Source: Nemesobacter sp965249045 (lineage in GTDB: Bacteria > Desulfobacterota_D > UBA1144 > Nemesobacterales > Nemesobacteraceae). Taken from it: 64,000 nucleotides of DNA. Position numbers and translations under genes: made by a program. Positions 18,551 through 26,726 of the stretch are shown here, in pieces (the stretch's first letter is position 1; each line of letters opens with the position of its first letter). The stretch covers positions 186,001 through 250,000 of the forward strand of contig OZ252213.1 of assembly GCA_965249045.1 (NCBI GenBank), written 5' to 3'. The notes beneath the pieces were generated by a model that saw only the letters and a program-made list of their open reading frames with translations, made no database searches and had not been told where the DNA came from.

Positions 18551-19548
18551 TTCACAAGCAGTTCCGCCAAGCGATGATCGACGCCTCACGCAAGGAGGGG
18601 TGGCGGCGCAAGCATCCTAAACCCATGGGGTCCGAGGAGATCGTCTACGGCGACAAGGTCATTAATCTTGTCAACACTGACCCTAAGCTTTCACGAAACA
18701 AGCATCGCAAGGTTTACCCGGAGAAGGATTCCGCCTATATCGCCAACGGTGAGATCGGTATGGTTGTCGGTTTCTTCAGAAAGAAAGGAGCTCCGGACCT
18801 GCGCTGGAAACTTGAGGTCGAGTTTTCTTCGCAACCCGGCTTCAAGTATGACTTCACCAGTCGCGATTTTGGGGAAGAAGGAAATCCTGTCCTTGAACTT
18901 GCCTATGCGCTAACTGTGCACAAATCCCAAGGCAGCGAGTTCGGCACGGTCATCCTCGTGCTGCCGAACCCGTGCCGCCTGCTCTCGCGCGAACTGCTCT
19001 ATACTGCTCTCACGCGCCAAAAGGATCGCATCATCATTCTGCACCAAGGACTGCGCACCGAGTTGCGCAAGTATTCCTCGGACGACCGCTCCGAAACTGC
19101 ACGGCGCCTGACCAATCTCTTTGTCGCGCCGTCACCTGTCGAGATCAATGGCCTCTTTTTCGAGAGCTACCTGATCCACCGCACCTCGCGCGGCGAAATG
19201 GTACGCTCAAAGTCTGAAGTCATCATCGCGGACCATCTTGCCAACAATGGCATCGAGTACGGCTACGAGCAGCCGCTCACTATCAAGGGCACCACAAAGT
19301 ACCCCGACTTCACTATTGAGGACATGGAAGCGGGGTTAACGTTCTACTGGGAGCACTGCGGGATGCTGCATGTGCAAAGCTACCGTAGCCGATGGGAAGA
19401 GAAACTCCAATGGTATAGAACCCACGGCATTTTACCGCAGGAAGATGGAGGCGGCGAGAACGGCATATTGATCGTTACGCGCGACGAGGCAAATGGAAGC
19501 ATAGATTCCTCCAAAATCACCGCGCTCATCACAGACTTGTTAACTTGA
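18551..19548 (+). pseudogene. RecD-like helicase-nuclease, C-terminal part
   Basis: This is the continuation of the gene begun at 14058, entered as HKQFRQAMIDASRKEG after the IS3 element. The UvrD_C_2 helicase motifs are present: ALTVHKSQGSEFGTVIL and LLYTALTRQKDRIIILH. A further 130 residues hold a PD-(D/E)XK-like nuclease: VRSKSEVIIADHL, YPDFTIEDME and FYWEHCGML. A helicase fused to such a nuclease is a common form for phage-defence or DNA-degradation enzymes. The complete protein would be about 1255 residues. Without the IS this part could be expressed only from an internal start such as ATG 18574. Confidence 0.82.
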
Positions 19549-19554
19549 TGTTCT

Positions 19555-20538
19555 CTATGCTTTCTTTTTGTGCTTGAATGGACCATCCCCTATTACAGCC
19601 CCGATGCGTTCTTCAAGCTTTTCCCGCAGTTCCTCTGGATTTTTCCAAACAATATGGTTGTATTGACGCGTGTCAAAATGAATCCTCTTCAATGCATTTT
19701 TACGGCATGTGAATATCACCGGGATATTGAGCCCATGCGCAAAACCCGCTTCATAATAAACCCCACCTCGAGCTCCTCTCCTTCCATGTGTGAAGTCCGC
19801 CACAATAAAACGGGAGCGACGGATTTCAGCTATGATCTTGTCGTCTATTTTGTCCACATGCTCTTCTTTATCAATTCGCATCGGTGTGTATCCGGTGTTC
19901 TCAATCGCAGGCTTGATCCCGTCTTCCCAGACAGGGACCATCGAGTCATCAAACCACATAGCCACAAAAGCCTGTGACGAATCAATAATAGTCTGTTCAA
20001 GTTCAGCCAAGTGGACGTAACCACCTACAGTTAAGCGATATGTTGGGGGTGATCCTCGGTTTGTTCTTTCAATCCAGCCTTGGTCACAAAGATAATCCAC
20101 AAAAAAATCTGTTTCTTCTCCTTGAATAGATTCTGACCATGCCATAATCTGCGACAAGTACTCAGAATTTTCTTCCATATGCACACTGTATTCGAAAAGC
20201 TTTCCAGGGTATCGGGTTCTTCTCTGAAAATATCTAAGAAGTCTGTCTGCCCGCTCAAATACAGATAAAGGTTGCCGTTCTGAAGCTTCTTTAATTTTGA
20301 TCCCTGTCATCTTCGGACATTCTACGCCCAGCAACTTCTGTTCAATAAGCCACGAGGTAAGGCGAGCTTTAACTCGATCGTCATAGCGCCCTAATCTAAT
20401 ATCCGTTGCAATCTCTTGGCGAATAAAATATTCGCCACCGGCACGTGGCGAATTCACCCAAAGCATCCATTCACTAGAATATTCACAAGTAGCCGGCGTC
20501 TTCCAGATAGGACACTTTTCTGTATGATTTGAGTTCAT
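19555..20538 (-). CDS. Nucleoside deoxyribosyltransferase/TIR-fold-like protein
   Basis: The 327-residue protein has an N-terminal region of about 180 residues with no match I can name and a C-terminal domain of the nucleoside 2-deoxyribosyltransferase-like group. The pattern is AFVAMWFDDSM, GYTPMRIDKEEHVDKID, RRSRFIVADFTHGRRG...GVYYEAGFAHGLNIPVIFTC and HFDTRQYNHI. Such domains share the TIR fold and often act on nucleotides or NAD in anti-phage systems. It is transcribed in the same direction as HerA and SIR2 and lies 269 bases after HerA. It may be a third component or a separate effector. The gene ends seven bases from the end of the opposing helicase-nuclease. Confidence 0.72.
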   Translation of the reverse strand: MNSNHTEKCPIWKTPATCEYSSEWMLWVNSPRAGGEYFIRQEIATDIRLGRYDDRVKARLTSWLIEQKLLGVECPKMTGIKIKEASERQPLSVFERADRLLRYFQRRTRYPGKLFEYSVHMEENSEYLSQIMAWSESIQGEETDFFVDYLCDQGWIERTNRGSPPTYRLTVGGYVHLAELEQTIIDSSQAFVAMWFDDSMVPVWEDGIKPAIENTGYTPMRIDKEEHVDKIDDKIIAEIRRSRFIVADFTHGRRGARGGVYYEAGFAHGLNIPVIFTCRKNALKRIHFDTRQYNHIVWKNPEELREKLEERIGAVIGDGPFKHKKKA

Positions 20539-20807
20539 AATATTCCCAGCCTCCCAAGCTTATCAAAGTAGTTTAAGGGTTTTTCGCAAATTGGATTTTG
20601 GCAATCATTCTCAATACTATAATGTGGCATTTCTTCCTGAATTTGCGAAAGATTTAAGACATTATCGGACTTCCCTCTGATCTAGGACAACTGGCGAAAA
20701 AACTGCGCATTCAACATCGAATCGTTTCACTGACGTAAAGACGGTTTGATATTAAGTCTCTATACCGGTCCACTTCTGAATTCTGTTTAATCTCCTGGTG
20801 AAGCGTT
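20539..20807. other. Gap of 269 bases with a short copied segment
   Basis: Around 20632-20662 the plus strand reads LPEFAKDLRHYR in frame. A similar segment, PKLKFAKDLKRYPENWRVP, occurs at 29506-29562. The two lie outside the HerA-SIR2 and YhaO/YhaN genes and may be remnants of one gene. No complete gene is present. Confidence 0.4.
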
Positions 20808-22847
20808 TTAAATAGTACTCGTGGAAGGTTGCTGCCAATCTTTAGCAATCATATCCCAGTCTATTGATCTATCTCGCTCTCGTGACCAAACATCCCAGAA
20901 GTCAGGATCATCCGAATGAGGACGCTGGTGGTCTTCTAGGTCATTCATTCTGATCATAATTGGCAATTCTGAAGCCCACCCAAGCAATATTGCCTGTTGC
21001 GTAGGTAAAGAAGGAAGTTCACGGAGCAATCCATGCAAGTTGTCTGGAACAAGTCTGTGTATCAACTCCTGATCTCTATCATTACTCACTCTATGCAGCA
21101 GAAAACTATTACATTGAGATAGTACTGTTGGAGAAAGCTCAGAAGGCCGTTGGGACGACAGGACCAAGCCTAACCCGAACTTGCGCCCTTCACGTGAGAT
21201 TCTTTCAAACATCTGGCAACAGACTGAGGCAGCACTTGGGTTTTCCAAGTCTTCTTTGTATCGCCTAACAAATATATGCGCTTCCTCCATAACTAAAACG
21301 GTTGGTAGCGACTTTTCGTTTAATTTTCTGTAACGTTGCAACGCTTCAAAGACCATGCGTGCTATAACGGCGGTAACCAAATGAATTATCTCAGTTGGAA
21401 CCAAAGAGAGGTTTATAACGGTAACACAACCATTCTCTGCGTCGTTCTTTCCTATATACTTCTCAAGCCAAGAGTCCAAGGAAGAATTCTCATAATCGCC
21501 TATTATGTTCTTCATATTAGTATCCGCTAACATAGTTCGGATTCGCTCCAAGAGAAACTCGATATATTGTTCATTTCCTGTTTCCTGACCCAAAACTTCA
21601 AGGTAATTAACGAAAACCTCTCCTTCAAACTCAGTTGGAACATCCTCGCTTTTCGGTAACAATTCTTGCTCTGCCCCACCAAAGGAATTGAAAGCCTCTG
21701 TTATTTTGTCAATCATAGCCGTGATCTCGCCTATATTAGAGGTATAATCAGGGTGCGGTCTCTCGCGGTTAGATTTGTAAATATGCAAGCATGATTCCAG
21801 ACTATCAAGCCTCCGGTCTTCCGATTCTAAGCGTGATTTTAAGTCCTCAACACTACTCAACCAGTTGCAGATTTTTTCGTAGAAACCTTTTGGCTTTGGA
21901 AAAGACCCCCAAGGAGAGCCGCTGTTTCTGTCGTGTTTCGCACTGAGCAGGATAGTCTTTAGAAATCTTTTTATCTCAATATCTGTTACCTCCGTTAATT
22001 CAAATTTTTCATTGCGCATTGCACGAAGTGCTTTCCTCAAGAGAGGTGCTTGTGCTCTTGAGCTGGCTTGCGCAAAGGAACGCCACTCAGCACTATTCCA
22101 AAACCAAAGCGGAACCTTCAGCGGATTGTTATTATTCCCCACTTCAAAAACTCTTCCTTTTTCTCCAAATACTTTTGCATGTTCGCCATTTGGGTCGAGA
22201 ATAATGAATCTTGCATTTGGTTCTTTCTGTTGATCTTCCATATTTTCCCTGACGGAATTTAACGACCATTGAATCAGCCCCGCTACAGAACATGATTTAC
22301 CACTTCCCGTATTTCCAAGCACGGCAAGATGACGCCCAAACAGGCGATCGGGATCAACACATACATCAGCGTTAGCTGCCATAGGGCTTGTACCGATCTT
22401 GACTCTTCTCTTCTCGCCGGATTCAACAATTGCTCGAAGTTGATCATCCGTTGGAATCAGTACGGATTCTCCAGCACTAGGAAATGTGTGAACACCGCGC
22501 TTAAATGAGAATTCGTCGCCGTTCTTGGTCAGAATTCCCAAAGGATTCACGCGCATTTTCCTCAAAGGAAATGGCAAGTCTACAAGCCCGTAATCATGAA
22601 AACCTTTACGTTTTGGAAACGGGGACCGCTCAATAGCTATCCATTCTACTTGCGCAACTATGTATCCAGACTCGGTAGCGACTAGAACATAGCTGTTGAT
22701 GCGAGGGAACGCCCTTGGGATACCGGCATTAGCCGCTAGGCCGTCGGGTGCTTCCAAATCAAGACTAACTTTAATCTCATTGGGTGCTACAAATTCAACT
22801 GTCCCAATACGAAGGGAGGCGGAATATTCAACAGGAGATATGCTCAT
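20808..22847 (-). CDS. herA: HerA-family ATPase of a SIR2-HerA system
   Basis: The 679-residue protein begins with a HAS-barrel-like region (to about residue 150). Walker A is GNTGSGKSCSV at about 177-187. Walker B is TVLVMEEAHIFVRR near residue 520, followed by LVLSSQRPSELSPTVLSQCN with sensor and arginine-finger residues. HerA proteins are hexameric DNA translocases. In SIR2-HerA defence pairs HerA assembles with SIR2 and controls its NAD-degrading or nuclease activity. The start ATG overlaps the SIR2 stop by four bases (ATGA), so the two are translationally coupled. Confidence 0.92.
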   Translation of the reverse strand: MSISPVEYSASLRIGTVEFVAPNEIKVSLDLEAPDGLAANAGIPRAFPRINSYVLVATESGYIVAQVEWIAIERSPFPKRKGFHDYGLVDLPFPLRKMRVNPLGILTKNGDEFSFKRGVHTFPSAGESVLIPTDDQLRAIVESGEKRRVKIGTSPMAANADVCVDPDRLFGRHLAVLGNTGSGKSCSVAGLIQWSLNSVRENMEDQQKEPNARFIILDPNGEHAKVFGEKGRVFEVGNNNNPLKVPLWFWNSAEWRSFAQASSRAQAPLLRKALRAMRNEKFELTEVTDIEIKRFLKTILLSAKHDRNSGSPWGSFPKPKGFYEKICNWLSSVEDLKSRLESEDRRLDSLESCLHIYKSNRERPHPDYTSNIGEITAMIDKITEAFNSFGGAEQELLPKSEDVPTEFEGEVFVNYLEVLGQETGNEQYIEFLLERIRTMLADTNMKNIIGDYENSSLDSWLEKYIGKNDAENGCVTVINLSLVPTEIIHLVTAVIARMVFEALQRYRKLNEKSLPTVLVMEEAHIFVRRYKEDLENPSAASVCCQMFERISREGRKFGLGLVLSSQRPSELSPTVLSQCNSFLLHRVSNDRDQELIHRLVPDNLHGLLRELPSLPTQQAILLGWASELPIMIRMNDLEDHQRPHSDDPDFWDVWSRERDRSIDWDMIAKDWQQPSTSTI

Positions 22848-24160
22848 GTTTCTTCGTCTTCATTATCTTTTTCATCTTTATCGCTATGTGGAGCAGCGAG
22901 GCCGCGAGCTTTGAGCAAGTCGACCATTTTAATAGTAGTTCTGTCAATGGCAGGTTTTGGTAAGTAGTTGTCTATTAGAGTTTTTAGGTCACCAAAATGA
23001 TTGCCAATTAATAGCGATATTTGGGCAGATCTTTTTACTTTCTCATAAAACCGCTTAATTCGACCACCCCTATCATTAAAGCTAATGATTACTAAATGAG
23101 TTGAAGGAATAGTAAGCATATCTGCGATGACCCGATTGATATGCTCATCACCAAAACCGTAACCGTAAACAACAACTGTCGAATTTGCGCGGCAAACTGA
23201 AGCCGCAAAATCCCTGAAAAGTTCGACATACGGGTACTCCGTTGTTTCCCTGTCTTTTGCAGCATTAGGATAAATTAGAAGTCTTGCACACTCATCCATG
23301 TAATCGCCGATATTTTCAGCGCCGTATGGAAGTGCTACCCTGCGAACCACTCCGTCTTGGAACGTCCAATCTAATGAACCATGAAGCTTGGAAAAATGCA
23401 CTACTCCTTCCAGATATCTAGGTTCGCCTCGAATTCCCGGGGGATTGTAATGCATGTCCACCTGAACCCTTGAGGATCGGAATACAGGGTTTACGATTCC
23501 AACAAATCTATCAATCAAACGAATACCTGCCAATTCCGACCCATATTCAATAATGCGGTCGTAGTTTGTTGTATAGATATTGAGACGTTCTCTCGTAGCC
23601 GAGCGACTAGCGAGGCTAATTAAAAAACTCATTAGATATTCCGCTGCTTCTTCCGATTTTGGGGACTTGACTATATTTCTTTCGCATTCAAGAACCGCAT
23701 TAGCGAATTTCTCCAAGCCATTATCCAGTTCTTCTTGCAGTTTCTTAAGATCCTTTTGGATTTCTTCGTTTCTGGAACTCTCACCAGAAGTATATATTTC
23801 CATCCCTCTTATCAACTCATTGCAGACTCGAATTTGATCTTCAATGTTCGGTTCACCCCGGCCTGAGTTTTCCGCGCTGCTCCTTGCTGCTTGGCTGATT
23901 TGATTTTGAAATACTGAAAACGGTATTTCATCCATATACTCTGCAGATTCTTCTCGCGCTAATTGGTGCGTCGCGGATGAGATGCCAGCCCCCAAGACTA
24001 GAGACAGGTGTTCACTCTGGAAAAGTGCGGTTAGCCATGGTTCTATTTCTACACGGAGTTTTTTGTTCTCTGGTTCATCAATCACTAATGGATGACGTTG
24101 GTCTCGAACTTTGTATAAATTACATTCTACCCAGTTGTCAATGTTGCTATCCTTACTCAT
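22844..24160 (-). CDS. SIR2-domain NADase of a SIR2-HerA system
   Basis: The 438-residue protein has the SIR2 catalytic signature: GAGIS at residues 57-61, TNYD at 198-201 and the catalytic His in KLHGSLDW (residue 260). A C-terminal GYGFGDEHINR motif is typical of the SIR2_2 group in defence systems. It should hydrolyse NAD+ on infection and stop phage growth by abortive infection. It is the first gene of the operon and overlaps herA by ATGA. No strong ribosome site is seen. The IS30 left end begins only 30 bases upstream of the ATG, so the native promoter may have been displaced. Confidence 0.92.
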   Translation of the reverse strand: MSKDSNIDNWVECNLYKVRDQRHPLVIDEPENKKLRVEIEPWLTALFQSEHLSLVLGAGISSATHQLAREESAEYMDEIPFSVFQNQISQAARSSAENSGRGEPNIEDQIRVCNELIRGMEIYTSGESSRNEEIQKDLKKLQEELDNGLEKFANAVLECERNIVKSPKSEEAAEYLMSFLISLASRSATRERLNIYTTNYDRIIEYGSELAGIRLIDRFVGIVNPVFRSSRVQVDMHYNPPGIRGEPRYLEGVVHFSKLHGSLDWTFQDGVVRRVALPYGAENIGDYMDECARLLIYPNAAKDRETTEYPYVELFRDFAASVCRANSTVVVYGYGFGDEHINRVIADMLTIPSTHLVIISFNDRGGRIKRFYEKVKRSAQISLLIGNHFGDLKTLIDNYLPKPAIDRTTIKMVDLLKARGLAAPHSDKDEKDNEDEET

Positions 24161-24190
24161 TGCTAAGTTCTTATACGCTACTTATCTATT

Positions 24191-25276
24191 ATTCGTGGTT
24201 TCAAGTACCAAATGCAACTTTTGAGATAGATTAAAAGGGTAAGTTGCGATAATCTTCACAACCCTCTTTTAACGACCAGATCAAAAGGAGCATTTGAATG
24301 AGAAGACCAAAGCAACTTACCCTGGTACAAAGATACCAGATTGCCATTTTGCTGAAAGCAGGCCACAACCAGACCCAGACGGCAAAGCAGCTTGGCGTGC
24401 ACAAGTCCACCATCAGCAGGGAACTGCGTCGCAATCGCGGCAAGCGGGGGTACCGTCCCAAGCAGGCCCAGAGATTTGCCGACGCGCGGCGTTTCTGTGT
24501 CCAAAGCCGCATCTCACAGCAAACCTGGCTTCGGGTGGAACAGTTGCTAAGAGAAGACTGGAGCCCTCAACAGATAAGTCACTGGCTTGGGGATAACGAG
24601 GGATTGGAGGTAAGCCACGAGAGTATCTACCGATATGTAAAAGACGACAAGATGAGTGGAGGAGATCTCTACACGCATCTTCGCTGCCGCAGAAAGCGCA
24701 GGAAACGCTACGGGACCCCCTGGCTCAGGGGACATATCAAAAACCGCGTCCGCATTGATCAGCGTCCCGACGTGGTAGATAAACGCTTACGCATAGGAGA
24801 CTGGGAAGCTGATACCCTTGTTGGTACAAGGAACAGAAGCAAGGTGCTTGCAACCCTTGCCGAACGCAAGTCTCGCTATTGCATGATAGTGGTCTGCGAG
24901 GACAGAAAGGCCAACTCCATCTCCCGGGCTATACTTTCAGGGGCAGAACCGATGCGTGAGAGCTTTATGACGGTGACGTGCGATAACGGCAAGGAGTTTG
25001 CGTCGCATGAAGAGCTCTCCAGCAAGCTTGGTGCTGACTGGTACTTTGCCCATCCTTACCACTCGTGGGAGCGGGGTCTTTGTGAGAACACAAACGGACT
25101 TATACGCCAGTACTTCCCAAAGGGAATGGACTTTGCGGCGCTGACGCAGGAAGATGCCAACAGAGTTATGGATAAATTGAACAACAGACCGAGGGAGTGT
25201 CTTGGATTCAAAACACCGAATCAGGTATTCTTCGGAACCGACCCACCTGTTGCGTTTGGTACTTGAAACCACGAAT
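24191..25276 (+). mobile_element. IS30-family insertion sequence, intact
   Basis: The 1086-base element has terminal inverted repeats: ATTCGTGGTTTCAAGTACCA at 24191-24210 and its complement at 25257-25276, extending with one mismatch to about 27 bases. A single transposase gene fills it. No clear target duplication is seen; IS30 makes only 2-3 bases. A diverged, broken relative lies at 54460-55656. It separates the SIR2-HerA operon from the YhaO/YhaN pair. Confidence 0.9.
24298..25266 (+). CDS. IS30-family transposase
   Basis: The 322-residue protein starts with an HTH_38 domain (LTLVQRYQIAILLKAGHNQT, then GVHKSTISRELRRN) and has the DDE core of IS30: IGDWEADTLVG, VTCDNGKEFASHE and a Glu in WERGLCENTNGLIRQYFPKG. 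All catalytic residues are present and the frame is complete. AAGGAG precedes the start. It cuts and joins the inverted-repeat ends. Confidence 0.95.
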   Translation: MRRPKQLTLVQRYQIAILLKAGHNQTQTAKQLGVHKSTISRELRRNRGKRGYRPKQAQRFADARRFCVQSRISQQTWLRVEQLLREDWSPQQISHWLGDNEGLEVSHESIYRYVKDDKMSGGDLYTHLRCRRKRRKRYGTPWLRGHIKNRVRIDQRPDVVDKRLRIGDWEADTLVGTRNRSKVLATLAERKSRYCMIVVCEDRKANSISRAILSGAEPMRESFMTVTCDNGKEFASHEELSSKLGADWYFAHPYHSWERGLCENTNGLIRQYFPKGMDFAALTQEDANRVMDKLNNRPRECLGFKTPNQVFFGTDPPVAFGT

Positions 25277-25328
25277 CCTTATAATTTTTTTTGGTTACCT
25301 TCTAGGAAGATGACTAAGAACTACGATT

Positions 25329-25562
25329 ATGAAATTTACGCACTTCTGTGGATCAGTCGCCGAAGTACAAACATTATTAAGAGATCTACTGTCTTGCGAA
25401 TGCAAAATTCCTGTAAAAGCAATTGAGCGGAAGCTCCATTTAACTGTCTATCATGGAAGGAGGAGACTTTCTGGCCTTACTTCTTATAAGGGTTTTTTTA
25501 TGGGAAAAACAACCGCGCATGCTGCAACAGGGAAAAACAAGAAAATTCTGGGGAACCATTAA
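25329..25562 (+). CDS. Short hypothetical protein, possibly truncated
   Basis: The 77-residue frame reads MKFTHFCGSVAEVQTLLRDLL, then AIERKLHLTVYHGRRRLSGL. The middle part looks conserved, and HLT resembles the motif of 2H phosphoesterases, but only one such motif is present, so this could be a truncated N-terminal half. The last 25 residues are basic and unlike the rest, which suggests a junction. It lies between the IS30 right end and the YhaO-like gene. It is otherwise unassigned; 25277-25583 holds nothing else. Confidence 0.35.
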   Translation: MKFTHFCGSVAEVQTLLRDLLSCECKIPVKAIERKLHLTVYHGRRRLSGLTSYKGFFMGKTTAHAATGKNKKILGNH

Positions 25563-25583
25563 CAAAGAGGTCGGCAGGGTCTG

Positions 25584-26726
25584 ATGAAAACAAAGATAAT
25601 ACACACGTCTGACTGGCAGATCGGAAAGGTTTTCCGGTTTGTAGATAACCAGACGATGGGGCTCCTTCAGGAGGCGCGCCTCGGAGCGATTACCCGCCTG
25701 GGGGAGTTCGCCGAACAAAACGACGTCCACCATATCCTGGTCGCCGGAGACGTATACGACATGGAGGCGCTCTCGACCCGCTCTCTTAACCAGCCGATTG
25801 AGCGCATGAGGAATTTCCCCGGGGTAAAATGGCACCTGCTGCCGGGAAACCACGACCCCCATCGTCCAAACGGGCTCTGGGATCAACTCACTCGCAGAGG
25901 CATTCCAGACAACATTCATATCCATACCATGCCCGAGCCCGCAATCTTTGAGGATGAATCTTTGGTTCTGCTGCCCGCTCCGCTTCTCCATCGAAAGACT
26001 CTTGAAGATCCGACCGCGTACATGGACAACATCTCTCTTCCCGAAGGATTTGCGCGCATTGGAATCGCCCACGGCACCGTGGTCGGCTTCGGCTCGGACG
26101 ATGAGAACATCCCGAATCACATAGCCCCTGACCGCCCCGCCCGCGCCGGGCTCTCTTATCTGGCCCTTGGCGACTGGCACGGACAGAGGAAGATAAACGA
26201 CCACTGCTGGTACAGCGGCACACCGGAAACAGACGCGTTTGACGTTGCGGACGGCGGACAAGCGCTGCTAGTGGAAATTTATGACACCGGAGCCGCTCCA
26301 AAGGTAACGCCCTTTGACACGGGACAGTACAGATGGATCAGTCTTTCAGAACGGATAAACAACCGCGAGGACATTGATTTTCTTTCGGAAAAGCTCAGAA
26401 ACGTAGACGAAAACCTGAACCGGGTGCTGCTGCACCTGAAGGCGGAAGGAGCCCTGTCGCTCGGCGACCGTGAATATTTCCAGCAGCAGATCACAGACGG
26501 CGTCTCGGCCGCACTCTGCTTCCTTCGCGTCGACGACAGCCGGCTTTTCCCCAGTCCCACGGAGGAAGACCTTGACCGGATTGACAGGCGGGGTTTCGTG
26601 CGTGCGGCCGCGGAAACCCTGAAGCGCATGGCAAGCGAAGGAAACGATTCGGAACGGGAACTTGCAGCCGAGGCCCTCCAGCGACTCTACCTTGAGCATA
26701 TGAAATCGGAGGCGGAGCGGCGATGA
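25584..26726 (+). CDS. YhaO/SbcD/Mre11-like metallophosphoesterase
   Basis: The 380-residue protein has the calcineurin-like phosphoesterase motifs in order: HTSDWQIGK (residues 7-15), AGDVYDME, PGNHDPHR, IAHGT and ALGDWHGQRKIN. These bind two metal ions in Mre11-type DNA exo/endonucleases. Its ATG...TGA overlaps the next gene by four bases, and that gene is a Rad50-like ATPase, so the two form a complex resembling YhaO-YhaN. It would process DNA ends in repair or against foreign DNA. Confidence 0.9.
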   Translation: MKTKIIHTSDWQIGKVFRFVDNQTMGLLQEARLGAITRLGEFAEQNDVHHILVAGDVYDMEALSTRSLNQPIERMRNFPGVKWHLLPGNHDPHRPNGLWDQLTRRGIPDNIHIHTMPEPAIFEDESLVLLPAPLLHRKTLEDPTAYMDNISLPEGFARIGIAHGTVVGFGSDDENIPNHIAPDRPARAGLSYLALGDWHGQRKINDHCWYSGTPETDAFDVADGGQALLVEIYDTGAAPKVTPFDTGQYRWISLSERINNREDIDFLSEKLRNVDENLNRVLLHLKAEGALSLGDREYFQQQITDGVSAALCFLRVDDSRLFPSPTEEDLDRIDRRGFVRAAAETLKRMASEGNDSERELAAEALQRLYLEHMKSEAERR

